Below, one piece after another: positions 35,372-44,500 of a DNA stretch of 64,000 nt (its first letter is position 1; each line of letters begins with the position of its first letter). Source of the DNA: RGIG8306 sp964426655 (lineage in GTDB: Bacteria > Bacillota > Clostridia > Lachnospirales > Lachnospiraceae). The DNA lies in assembly GCA_964426655.1 (NCBI GenBank), contig CAYRQT010000001.1, positions 1 through 64,000 of the forward strand, in the 5' to 3' direction. The notes under the pieces are model-generated. The model saw only the letters and a program-made list of their open reading frames with translations. It ran no database searches and was not told the origin of the DNA. A program made the position numbers and the translations under genes.

Positions 35372-35404
35372 AAAAAAAGCCGTGCCACATAAGGCACAGC
35401 TTTT
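35372..35404 (-). terminator. Intrinsic terminator of lysA-xth, target site of the intron
   Basis: GCTGTGCC and GGCACGGC arms (35400-35393 and 35386-35379, one G-U pair) and seven T residues (35378-35372) on the minus strand. The intron begins at the next base. Confidence 0.9.
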
Positions 35405-35416
35405 ATCTTATTTATC

Positions 35417-36172
35417 TCAGTCCTTCAATTGCAATTCCACCGGGCAATGGTCCGATCCCATAATATCCTTGTAGATAGAGGCCCCTTCCAGTTTATTTTC
35501 CAATTCTCTGGAGACCAGGAAATAGTCAATACGCCATCCAACATTCTTTTCTCTGGCCTTAAACATATACGACCACCAGGTATAGGCATCTGTTAAATCC
35601 GGATAAAAATAGCGAAATGTATCTATATATCCCCCTTCCAGCAGACGACTCATTTTGCCCCTTTCTTCATCTGTAAACCCTGCATTTTTTCGATTTGACG
35701 AAGGGTTTTTCAGGTCGATAGGCTGATGAGCCACATTCATATCTCCGCAGACCACCACCGGCTTTACTTTTCGCAGGCCCTCCAGATACGCATAAAATGC
35801 ATCCTCCCAAGTCATGCGGTAATCCAGCCTGGCCAGCTCCCTCTGGGAATTGGGCGTATACACAGTGACCATATAAAAATGTGGAAACTCCAAGGTAATG
35901 ACTCTGCCTTCCTGATCGTGGGTTTCCTGCTGTATACCATAGGCAACTGAAAGAGGCGCCTGCTTTGTAAAGATGGCCGTGCCGGAATACCCTTTTTTTA
36001 CTGCATAGTTCCAATAGGCGTGATATCCCGGCGCCTCCCAGTCTAATTGCCCGGGTTGCAGTTTCGTTTCCTGAAGGCAGAAAATATCTGCATCCACATC
36101 CTGAAAAAAATCCGCAAATCCTTTCCCCATGCAGGCCCGAAGTCCATTCACATTCCAAGAAATCAGCCTCAT
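35417..36172 (-). CDS. xth: Exodeoxyribonuclease III
   Basis: Mg-dependent AP endonuclease and 3'-5' exonuclease for base excision repair. 251 residues from the ATG at 36172 (MRLISWNVNGLRA), preferred over the ATG two codons earlier because GTGAGG is correctly spaced. Conserved features: LQETKLQ with the metal Glu, GDMNVAH, and the C-terminal GSDHCPVEL with catalytic Asp-His. It is coupled to lysA, whose stop overlaps. Confidence 0.96.
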   Translation of the reverse strand: MRLISWNVNGLRACMGKGFADFFQDVDADIFCLQETKLQPGQLDWEAPGYHAYWNYAVKKGYSGTAIFTKQAPLSVAYGIQQETHDQEGRVITLEFPHFYMVTVYTPNSQRELARLDYRMTWEDAFYAYLEGLRKVKPVVVCGDMNVAHQPIDLKNPSSNRKNAGFTDEERGKMSRLLEGGYIDTFRYFYPDLTDAYTWWSYMFKAREKNVGWRIDYFLVSRELENKLEGASIYKDIMGSDHCPVELQLKD

Positions 36173-36174
36173 GT

Positions 36175-37452
36175 TCATACCTCACCATAGGGCATATCAG
36201 ACAATATATCACTGAAATCAAAAGTGGCAAAATAGTCTTTTGGTGTTTCTGCCCGGCGGATTAATTTAGCCTGCCCGTCCTCTTTCAGAAGGACCTCCGC
36301 ACTCCGCAGCTTTCCATTGTAATTGTATCCCATGGCATACCCATGTGCACCCGTATCATGAATGACCAGTAAATCACCCATATCTATTTTAGGTAGAGCC
36401 CTGTCCACTGCAAACTTATCATTGTTTTCACAAAGAGAACCGGTAACATCGTAGACATGATCTAACGGTTCACCCTCCTTGCCCATAACGGTAATGTGGT
36501 GATATGCCCCATACATGGCCGGCCGCATCAGATTGACTGCGCAGGCATCCACTCCTATATACTCTTTCCAGATGTGCTTTTCATGAATGGCTTTTGTAAC
36601 CAGGCACCCGTAAGGTGCCAGCATAAATCTGCCCAGCTCCGTAAAAATGGCAATATCTCCCAAGCCTTCAGGTACCAGGATCTCCTCAAAAGCCTGTCGA
36701 ACGCCTTCTCCGATTACGCCAATGTCATTTGGCTCCTGCTCCGGCCGGTAGGGAATACCCACACCTCCTGATAAATTCACAAAGGAGAGAGAGATCCCCG
36801 TTTCCTTTTTTATACGGACCACAAAAGAAAACAATGTTTTCGCCAGCAAAGGATAATAGGCATTGGTAACGGTGTTGGATGCCAAAAAGGCATGAATACC
36901 GAACCGTTTCGCTCCCTTTTCTTTTAATACCCGATATGCCTCAATAATCTGATCCGGGGTCATGCCGTATTTGGCATCACCAGGGCTGTCCATAATATCA
37001 GTGGTTACCTTGAAGGTGCCACCGGGATTGAACCGGCAGGAAATCGTTTCCGGAATTCCTGCTGTTTTTTCCAGAAATTCTATGTGGGTAAAATCATCCA
37101 GGTTAATAATGGCGCCGATTTTCTTTGCAAAAACAAATTCTTCTGCAGGCGTATCATTGGAAGAGAACATAATATCCTCTCCTGAAAAGCCCAGACTTTT
37201 AGAGAGCATGAGTTCTGTCAGGGAAGAGCAGTCACACCCACAGCCTTCTTCCTGTAAAATTTTCAAAATATAGGGGTTGGGGGTTGCCTTAACCGCAAAA
37301 TATTCCTTAAATCCCTTATTCCAGGCAAAGGCAGCTTTCAAATTCCTGGCATTTTCCCGAATTCCTTTTTCATCATATAAATGAAAGGGGGTTGGAAATT
37401 TCTCCACAATTTTTTCCAACTGTCCCAGAGTCACAAACGGCTTCTTTTCCAT
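36175..37452 (-). CDS. lysA: Diaminopimelate decarboxylase
   Basis: PLP enzyme that decarboxylates meso-diaminopimelate to lysine. 425 residues from the ATG at 37452 (MEKKPFVTL), 9 nt after GGAGG; earlier ATGs lie on top of that site. The PLP lysine is in YFAVKATPNPYIL, and the fold-III decarboxylase features GGGVGIPY-like (SGGVGIPYRPEQ), the tetrameric ELGRFMLAPYG, and CENNDKFA near the end are present. No lysine riboswitch is seen in the short leader. Confidence 0.95.
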   Translation of the reverse strand: MEKKPFVTLGQLEKIVEKFPTPFHLYDEKGIRENARNLKAAFAWNKGFKEYFAVKATPNPYILKILQEEGCGCDCSSLTELMLSKSLGFSGEDIMFSSNDTPAEEFVFAKKIGAIINLDDFTHIEFLEKTAGIPETISCRFNPGGTFKVTTDIMDSPGDAKYGMTPDQIIEAYRVLKEKGAKRFGIHAFLASNTVTNAYYPLLAKTLFSFVVRIKKETGISLSFVNLSGGVGIPYRPEQEPNDIGVIGEGVRQAFEEILVPEGLGDIAIFTELGRFMLAPYGCLVTKAIHEKHIWKEYIGVDACAVNLMRPAMYGAYHHITVMGKEGEPLDHVYDVTGSLCENNDKFAVDRALPKIDMGDLLVIHDTGAHGYAMGYNYNGKLRSAEVLLKEDGQAKLIRRAETPKDYFATFDFSDILSDMPYGEV

Positions 37453-37479
37453 ATCTGGCATCCTCCATGTTTTTTTCAT

Positions 37480-37508
37480 ATGATACGATAGGTTTCGGGA
37501 TTATGCAA
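37480..37508 (-). promoter_or_regulatory. Promoter of lysA-xth
   Basis: Minus strand TTGCAT (37508-37503), 17-nt spacer, TATCAT (37485-37480), 27 bp before the lysA start. Confidence 0.7.
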
Positions 37509-37579
37509 GCCTTTTCCCCCTCTCAATTGTATTCATGGAAAAAACGCCTGTCTCTTACAACCTTCCGTGCTGAATGGAC

Positions 37580-37615
37580 AAACAAAAAGAACAGGCTTTT
37601 ACCTGCTCTTTTTAT
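37580..37615 (-). terminator. Terminator of pyk
   Basis: Arms AAAGAGCAGG and CCTGTTCTTT with a 7-nt loop and a five-T run on the minus strand, 50 bp behind the pyk stop. The arms are also flanked by T-rich sequence on the other strand. Confidence 0.75.
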
Positions 37616-37665
37616 CTTATATTCTCTGATTCATTACACAGTTCATAATGGAGGATTTTCTGTAT

Positions 37666-39099
37666 TTATACAGTCTGCACCAGCATGTTATTTGTTTCTC
37701 CAATATCTCCTTCAGGAAGCTGCTTGTCCGGAATTCCTGCCGTAGCCACCACAATATCCCCCTCCTGCACCAAGCCTGCCTCCCTGGCTGCATCAATGGC
37801 ATGGCGGATAATGGCATCTGTACTTTTTTCTCTGGTCGCAAACACAGGTGTCACGCCCCAATACAGCATCATCCGTCTAAGTGCTTCCTCGTGAGGCGAT
37901 ACACCCACCACCGGAATGGCACAGCGCCATTTGGAGAGCAACAAAGGTGTAAACCCGGTCATACTGGGAGCGATAATGGATTTGGCTCCAATGGCATCTG
38001 CCGTCATAACTGTGGATAGGCACACCGAATTGGAAATTTTGCTGTGATCGATCAAATGTGCTCTTTTTTCATAAAATTCTTTGTCCAGGTATTTTTCTGT
38101 AGAAACTGCAATACTATCCATCATCTGCAGTGCTTCAACCGGATACTTTCCTGCTGCTGTTTCTCCGGAAAGCATGATGGCATCGGTGCCGTCATAGATC
38201 GCATTGGCCACATCTGTAACCTCCGCCCGTGTAGGGCGGGGATTGCGGATCATGGAATCCAGCATCTGGGTAGCCGTGATAACCAGTTTTCCCGCTGCAT
38301 TACATTTCTGAATGATTTTTTTCTGATAGTGAGGAATTTGTTGGGCCGGCATTTCTACACCCAGATCACCTCTGGCCACCATGATGCCGTCTGCCGCCTC
38401 AATAATCTCATTAATATTTTTGATACCCTCTGCATTTTCGATTTTAGCAATGATAAGCATCTGGCTCTTTTTTCCTTTAAGAAGATCCCGGATTTCCTGA
38501 ATACAGGCCGCATTACGTACAAAAGACGCTGCCACAATATCAAACCCCAGATCCGCTCCAAAAGAAATATCTTCCTTATCTTTATCGGTAAGAGAAGGTA
38601 GATTGACTACAACATTGGGCACATTGACCCCTTTTCTTTCTCCCAGTTCTCCTCCATTTAACACGACGCATTGAATGTCTGTTTCCGTGGCAGCAATGAC
38701 CTCCAGTTCAATAAGGCCGTCATCAATCAAAATACGATTTCCTGCATGTACATCTGCCGGCAATCCCGAATAATTAATAAAACCTCTGGAGGCATTTCCC
38801 ACACAATCCACCGTTGTCAGCGTGTATGCATCTCCTTTGTTCAGCATAACTTTCTTCCCATCTTCCAAAAGGCCTGTACGAATTTCCGGCCCCCGGGTAT
38901 CCAGCAGTGCTGCGATTGGCCTTCCCACTTCTTTTCTGACCTTCTCTAACAGGGTGAACTGTTCCCCCTGAATTTCCTGATTATCATGAGAAAAATTAAA
39001 GCGTGCCACATCCATACCATGAATGGCAAGTTTACGCAACATGGGCTCTTTTCTGGTGTTTGGCCCTAATGTACATACAATTTTTGTTTTACGTCTCAT
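37666..39099 (-). CDS. pyk: Pyruvate kinase
   Basis: Converts phosphoenolpyruvate and ADP to pyruvate and ATP. 477 residues: KIVCTLGPNTRKEPM start, GIDMARF-like VARFNFSHD, the lysine and metal region in IAKIENAEGI and MVARGDLGVEMP, and a C-terminal allosteric domain. It lacks the extra PEP-utiliser-like C-terminal domain found in Bacillus enzymes. Single-gene unit with its own promoter and terminator. Confidence 0.96.
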   Translation of the reverse strand: MRRKTKIVCTLGPNTRKEPMLRKLAIHGMDVARFNFSHDNQEIQGEQFTLLEKVRKEVGRPIAALLDTRGPEIRTGLLEDGKKVMLNKGDAYTLTTVDCVGNASRGFINYSGLPADVHAGNRILIDDGLIELEVIAATETDIQCVVLNGGELGERKGVNVPNVVVNLPSLTDKDKEDISFGADLGFDIVAASFVRNAACIQEIRDLLKGKKSQMLIIAKIENAEGIKNINEIIEAADGIMVARGDLGVEMPAQQIPHYQKKIIQKCNAAGKLVITATQMLDSMIRNPRPTRAEVTDVANAIYDGTDAIMLSGETAAGKYPVEALQMMDSIAVSTEKYLDKEFYEKRAHLIDHSKISNSVCLSTVMTADAIGAKSIIAPSMTGFTPLLLSKWRCAIPVVGVSPHEEALRRMMLYWGVTPVFATREKSTDAIIRHAIDAAREAGLVQEGDIVVATAGIPDKQLPEGDIGETNNMLVQTV

Positions 39100-39160
39100 A
39101 TAAAATGACTGCCCCTTTCCGGCTCCCTTTTTTAGCTTTCTGAAAAAAAAATACGGTTCT

Positions 39161-39190
39161 ATACTAGCATTATTGTTAATGTTTTGTCAA
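39161..39190 (-). promoter_or_regulatory. Promoter of pyk
   Basis: Minus strand TTGACA (39190-39185), 18-nt spacer, TAGTAT (39166-39161), with a leader of about 55 nt. Confidence 0.72.
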
Positions 39191-39255
39191 CCTGCTCTTT
39201 TACAAACTGCATAAGAATAGCAGGAATGTCTTGTTGCAGCCATTCCTGCTTCCTG

Positions 39256-40101
39256 TTATGATTTGCTTCCTGTATTTGTGTCTTTTTTAATATGCACATG
39301 TGTATATAAATGGTCTTGACAGTACTCATAATTGCCATCACATTTTGAACAGTAGCGGAATACCAGATTCTCATCATCATCCTCTGTTCTTCCGCATACG
39401 GCACAACGATGTTTATGCACGTTTCTTGTCTGTTTTATCGCCTGTTTGAACTTTCGCTTTCGGTGCAGTTCTTTAGGCGCATACTTATGGAAATCATACA
39501 CAATGACAAAAAATACCAGGAAATTCAACATGGACACAAAAATTTCAGTGGCAGTAGCCCAGTCCTGGTTCAATACAGCCATAACAAAGGTCACTCCAAA
39601 GTAGATTCCATTGAGAATAGCCAGTGTTTTCGCTTTAATGGGAATAAGAAAAAAGAGCAGAAAACTGGTATGGGGATACATTACTGCAAAGGCAAAGAAC
39701 AGGGACCAGTTTAAATAATCCACGCTCATATAAACAATTTTTCCAAAGGCCAGGTATATGACAATGGCTCCCAGCACATGAAAGAGGATGCCCATGAAAA
39801 AATATACATTAAAACGAAAGGCACCCCAGGTACGCTCCAACTGGGTCCCCAGCAGGAAGTTGATGTAGCAATTCAAAATCAGATACAACAGATCCGTTTG
39901 AGGATATAGCAAAAATGTGACAATACGCCAAATCTGTCCTTTCAGCAGCTTTGATGCATCCAATGCAAAATATGTTGCATACACATTGGGGTTGATGTAA
40001 TAGAGAAGGAATCCAGCAATATAAATACCTATAATATAATACATCAAGTTGTGAATGGCATATTTTCCATACTTTCGCTCCAGTTTTTGAAAACCTTTCA
40101 T
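39256..40101 (-). CDS. Rhomboid-like membrane protein, probably catalytically inactive, with C-terminal zinc ribbon
   Basis: 281 residues. About six membrane segments between 20 and 205 follow the rhomboid pattern (WRIVTFLLYP, LNCYINFLLGTQLERTWGAFRFNVYFF). The expected catalytic GxSG of segment 4 is absent; that position reads SVDYLNWSLFFAFAV. The cytosolic tail is basic and ends in a cysteine/histidine cluster (CAVCGRT, CSKCDGNYEYC, H residues) at about 231-265, likely a zinc ribbon. It lies 18 bp behind corA on the same strand. I expect a binding or chaperone role rather than proteolysis. Confidence 0.8.
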   Translation of the reverse strand: MKGFQKLERKYGKYAIHNLMYYIIGIYIAGFLLYYINPNVYATYFALDASKLLKGQIWRIVTFLLYPQTDLLYLILNCYINFLLGTQLERTWGAFRFNVYFFMGILFHVLGAIVIYLAFGKIVYMSVDYLNWSLFFAFAVMYPHTSFLLFFLIPIKAKTLAILNGIYFGVTFVMAVLNQDWATATEIFVSMLNFLVFFVIVYDFHKYAPKELHRKRKFKQAIKQTRNVHKHRCAVCGRTEDDDENLVFRYCSKCDGNYEYCQDHLYTHVHIKKDTNTGSKS

Positions 40102-40119
40102 CTACACTCCTCACTATAG

Positions 40120-41061
40120 TCAGAAAAACTTCTTCCGGGCAAACACAATGGCAGTAATAACGGTAAGTACCAGGGAAATGCAAATCACGATCCAGAATCC
40201 CTGGGGGTGGTTGGCAAAAGGCATCCCCTCCGAACTGACATTCATGCCATAGAAGGAAGCTACCATAGTAGGAATGGACAATACGATGGTGACCGTTGCC
40301 AGAAACTTCATCACAATATTCAGGTTATTGGAAATGACAGAAGCAAATGCATCCATGGTTCCACTCAAAATGCCACTGTATATATTGGCCATTTCGATGG
40401 CCTGTTTATTCTCCACAATAACATCTTCCAAAAGATCTGTATCTTCCGGATACATCTTAACCTTGTCTGTCCTCATCAGTTTTTCCAATACCACCTCATT
40501 GGACCGAAGGGATGTGGTGAAGAACACAAGGCTCTTTTCCAACTCCAAAAGCTCGATCAGCTCCCGATTTTTCTGAGAGGCATGCAGTTTCTGCTCCACT
40601 TCCTCGCTTTTCCTGTCAATATTACGCAGGTACTGCAGATAAAGAGAAGCATTGCGATATAGTATCTGCAAAATAAAACGAGTTTTCATGTATGTATGAA
40701 AGGAACGAACCCGTCCGTTAATAAAGGACTCCAAGATGGGAGTAGATTTCAGGCATACCGTTACAATCACCTCTTGCGTGATGACAATAGCCAGAGGAAT
40801 GGTCCCATACCAATCCTTTCCATTTCTTTCCTCTATCACGGGTATGTCCACAATAATAAGGGTGTACAAATCTTCCACATCCATACGGGCCCGTTCCTCA
40901 TCATCCAAAGGGGCCCTCAGGTCGTCAGGATCGATCTGAAGCTGTCTGGCTACCTGGCTGATTTCCGTAGAGGTAGGATCTGTCATCACCACCCAGCTGT
41001 TTTTTGTGATTTCATTTTCTTCCCGGATGATACCTTCCTGGGTCTTGTAAATCTGAATCAT
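40120..41061 (-). CDS. corA: CorA-family magnesium transporter
   Basis: 313 residues: a soluble N-terminal alpha/beta domain, a long helix, and two C-terminal membrane segments with the signature YGMN before the loop (SFYGMNVSSEGMPF). Forms homopentameric Mg2+ (or Co2+/Ni2+) channels. Translation start at 41061 follows GAGGAG, which is paired in a leader hairpin. The rhomboid-like gene is immediately downstream and probably cotranscribed. Confidence 0.94.
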   Translation of the reverse strand: MIQIYKTQEGIIREENEITKNSWVVMTDPTSTEISQVARQLQIDPDDLRAPLDDEERARMDVEDLYTLIIVDIPVIEERNGKDWYGTIPLAIVITQEVIVTVCLKSTPILESFINGRVRSFHTYMKTRFILQILYRNASLYLQYLRNIDRKSEEVEQKLHASQKNRELIELLELEKSLVFFTTSLRSNEVVLEKLMRTDKVKMYPEDTDLLEDVIVENKQAIEMANIYSGILSGTMDAFASVISNNLNIVMKFLATVTIVLSIPTMVASFYGMNVSSEGMPFANHPQGFWIVICISLVLTVITAIVFARKKFF

Positions 41062-41331
41062 TTCAGCTCCTCTCCAAACTGCACGCCGAAAGGAGCTTCG
41101 ATATTACGAGGGAACATCCAAGGCGGGCAGCTTATTCAAAATGAAATTGTGAAATAAAAATACTGTACTGCAAAGGGGGCAAAACGTTCGCCCCGGACTA
41201 CTTTCACTGCCGTCCATAGTCTGTCCTTTCCTATTTTATAAACTGGCCGTCTTTACCGGCGCAAGGTTGCTTGGTGCCAAAAAAAAATCTCATGAAGGGG
41301 AAACCGCTCATAAGAATTTCGTCAACATCTA
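41062..41331 (-). ncRNA. Long structured 5' leader of corA, candidate translational riboswitch
   Basis: From the start site predicted by the promoter at 41338-41366, the leader is about 270 nt. On the minus strand it can form hairpins GGCACCAAG..CTTGCGCC, GCCG-gtaaaga-CGGC (41260-41246), GACTA..TAGTC (41223-41198 region), and GGGGC..GCCCC. The last hairpin pairs AGCTCCT (41097-41091) with AGGAGCT (41071-41065), which covers the corA Shine-Dalgarno. It does not match the M-box (ykoK) or other metal riboswitch sequences that I know. Confidence 0.55.
41065..41097 (-). promoter_or_regulatory. Shine-Dalgarno-sequestering hairpin of corA
   Basis: Perfect 7-bp arms AGCTCCT and AGGAGCT with a 19-nt loop; the 3' arm contains the AGGAG ribosome binding site 4 nt before the ATG. 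When folded, it would block translation initiation. Confidence 0.65.
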
Positions 41332-41337
41332 AAGGAT

Positions 41338-41366
41338 ATTATAATTTCTCCCCACCTGTTTGTCAA
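41338..41366 (-). promoter_or_regulatory. Promoter of corA
   Basis: Perfect minus-strand consensus: TTGACA (41366-41361), 17-nt spacer, TATAAT (41343-41338). Confidence 0.85.
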
Positions 41367-41494
41367 ATCGTTTGCGTAAATTTAACAAACCATATTTCCA
41401 CTCCGTTCGCCCGAAGTGGAGGCAAGCCAGAACGAAAATGCCGCCCACATTTGGGGATTCCTTTCCTTAAATTCCTATAAATTCAATAGGATTT
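41367..41494. other. Non-coding centre of the corA/activase divergent region
   Basis: No open frame with a ribosome site. A hairpin TCCACT..AGTGGA (about 41397-41420) and a small CCCA..TGGG repeat are visible; I cannot assign a role. Confidence 0.4.
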
Positions 41495-41535
41495 GCCTGT
41501 ACAGGCTTGCTTTTTTTTCAAAAAACTCCTATAAT
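41495..41535 (+). promoter_or_regulatory. Activase promoter with abutting palindrome
   Basis: TTGCTT (41507-41512), 17-nt spacer, TATAAT (41530-41535). The perfect 12-bp palindrome GCCTGTACAGGC (41495-41506) touches the -35, and a related imperfect repeat (GCCTG..GCAGG) lies in the leader near 41545-41558. Confidence 0.7.
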
Positions 41536-41582
41536 CAAAGATACTGCCTGTGTTGCAGGTCCATTTCCAAGGAGGTATGTCG

Positions 41583-44500
41583 ATGCATGAAAAAGCAACC
41601 GGATCCTTTTATACCCTGGGTATAGATATTGGTTCAACAACTGTAAAAATAGCCATACTTGACCATCAAAATTCCATTATTTTTTCTGACTATGAGCGGC
41701 ATTATGCCAATATACAGGAAACACTTTCCACATTGATTAAGAGGGCCCAAAGCCAGTTTGGAGAAATGTATCTTTCCCCGGTCATCACTGGATCCGGTGG
41801 TCTGACTTTAAGCAAGCATATGGATGTGCCATTTGTGCAGGAAGTGGTGGCGGTTTCCACCTCTTTGCAGGACTATGCGCCACAGACGGATGTGGCCATT
41901 GAACTTGGCGGCGAGGATGCCAAAATCATTTATTTCACCGGCGGCATTGAGCAACGAATGAACGGCATCTGCGCAGGTGGTACCGGTTCTTTCATCGATC
42001 AGATGGCCTCTTTGCTGCAAACAGATGCAGCCGGTCTGAATGAATATGCCAAAGGGTATACGGCCCTGTATCCCATTGCAGCCCGCTGCGGTGTGTTTGC
42101 CAAATCCGATATTCAGCCCCTGATCAACGAGGGCGCTTCCAAAGAAAACCTGGCCGCTTCCATTTTTCAGGCGGTCGTCAATCAGACCATTTCCGGGTTG
42201 GCCTGTGGAAAACCCATTCGGGGAAACGTGGCCTTTCTGGGAGGGCCTCTCCATTTCCTTTCTGAATTGCGTCAGGCCTTCATCCGCACCCTCCATTTGG
42301 AGGGTGACGCCATAATAGCGCCAGATCATTCCCACCTTTTTGCTGCCGTTGGCGCTGCCATGAACAGCAAAGGAGAGGCCATCTATTCCTCTTCTGTTCT
42401 TTGCGAAAAGTTGGACAAGGGTATTCCCATGGATTTTGAAGTCAAGCGTCTTGCCCCCTTATTCAAATCTCAGGAAGACTATGACCTGTTCCGGGACCGG
42501 CACAACGCTCATCGGGTAAAGCGGGAGCCTCTTGCCACCTACAAGGGGAAAGCTTTCCTGGGAATCGATGCAGGCTCCACCACCACAAAAGTGGCACTGG
42601 TGTCTGAATCCGGTGCCCTCCTCTACTCCTTCTACAGCAGCAATGACGGCAATCCTCTGGCCACCTCCATCCGGGCCATTCGGGAAATTCAGGATAGGAA
42701 GCCTGCGGATGTGGAAATTGTCTACTCCTGCTCCACTGGATACGGTGAGGCACTGTTAAAGTCTGCCTTCCAGCTGGATGAAGGGGAAGTGGAGACCATT
42801 GCCCATTATTATGCCGCTGCGTTCTTCCAGCCGGATGTAGACTGTATTCTGGATATTGGCGGCCAGGACATGAAATGTATCCGCATCAAAGATAAAACCG
42901 TGGACAATGTGCAGCTTAATGAGGCCTGTTCCTCCGGCTGCGGCTCCTTTATTGAAACTTTTGCCAAGTCACTGAATTATTCCGTTAAAGATTTTGCCCA
43001 GGTAGCCCTATTTGCCAAACATCCCACTGATTTGGGCACTCGATGCACGGTATTTATGAACTCCAACGTAAAGCAGGCCCAGAAAGAAGGGGCAGATGTG
43101 GCTGACATATCCGCAGGTCTGGCCTATTCCGTCATCAAGAATGCATTGTATAAGGTTATCAAAATCACAGATCCCCGGGATTTGGGTGAGCATGTTGTGG
43201 TACAGGGCGGCACCTTCTATAACGATGCCGTACTGCGCAGTTTTGAGCGCATCTCCGGCTGCCAGTGCATCCGACCGGACATTGCAGGCATTATGGGGGC
43301 ATTTGGTGCCGCTTTAGTGGCCAGAGACCGTTATTCCGGCCAGAAGACCACCATGCTGTCTTTGGATGAAATCGTGAACCTGACCTACTCCACCCGTTCA
43401 GCCCGTTGTGGCCTTTGCACCAACAACTGCCGTCTGACCATCAATGAATTTTCCGGAGGTCGCCGTTTTATTTCCGGGAACCGTTGCGAAAGAGGGCTGG
43501 GGCGGGAGAAAAAGGATGATAAGGTCCCCAATCTTTTTGCCTATAAACTTCATCGCATTTTTGATTACGATCCTCTGCCCCCGGCAGCGGCCAAAAGGGG
43601 CACCATCGGCATTCCCAGGGTGCTGAATCTGTATGAAAATTATCCCTATTGGGCAACCCTGTTTGAACAATTAGGGTTCCGGGTGGTGCTCTCTCCTGCC
43701 TCCACCCGAAAAATATATGAACTGGGTATTGAATCCATTCCCAGCGAATCCGAATGCTACCCGGCCAAGCTTGTCCACGGACATGTGGAATGGCTGATCA
43801 AACAGGGCGTAAAAACCATCTGGTATCCCTGTATCCCTTATGAGAGGAATGAGACCCCGGACGCCCAAAACCATTATAACTGTCCCATTGTCACTTCCTA
43901 TGCGGAAAACATCAAAAACAATGTGGAAAGTCTGGAATCAGAGCATATCCGTTTCCTGAACCCTTTCATGGCCTTTACCAATGAAGAAGTGCTCACCAAT
44001 CGTCTGGCAGATGTGCTGCAAAAAGAATTTGACATTGCGCCGGAAGAATCCCGCCCCGCCTGCCATTTGGCCTGGAACGAACTATTGCAATCCAGAAGGG
44101 ACATGGAACATAAGGGCGAAGAGACGCTTGCCTATATGCGGAAAAATGGCATGCATGGCATTGTGCTGGCAGGCCGTCCATATCATGTGGATCCAGAGGT
44201 ACATCATGGCATTCCTGAACTGATTACCTCCTATGGCCTCGCCGTACTTACCGAAGATTCCATTTCTCATCTGGCCCAGGCAGAACGGCCTCTGAATGTA
44301 ATGGATCAGTGGATGTACCACTCCAGATTATATAACGCCGCCACCTATGTAAAGCAACAGGATGATTTGGATCTGATTCAGCTCAATTCCTTTGGCTGCG
44401 GCCTAGATGCAGTGACCACAGATACGGTCAGCGACATCCTGACCGGTTCCGGAAAGATATATACCGTATTGAAAATTGATGAGGTTAATAATCTGGGGGC

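Noticed and set aside
37453..37480. Lysine riboswitch upstream of lysA
   Set aside because: Promoter lies 27 bp from the start codon, leaving no room for an aptamer.
41062..41331. M-box (ykoK) magnesium riboswitch in front of corA
   Set aside because: The conserved M-box segments (such as GUUAGGUGAGGCUCC and GCUGCUGCC) are not found; only a structured leader can be claimed.
41490..41520. GCCTGTACAGGC followed by eight T residues looked like an intrinsic terminator in the activase leader
   Set aside because: As RNA it can form only a 4-bp stem, and a TTGCTT-N17-TATAAT promoter begins right after it, so an operator reading fits better.
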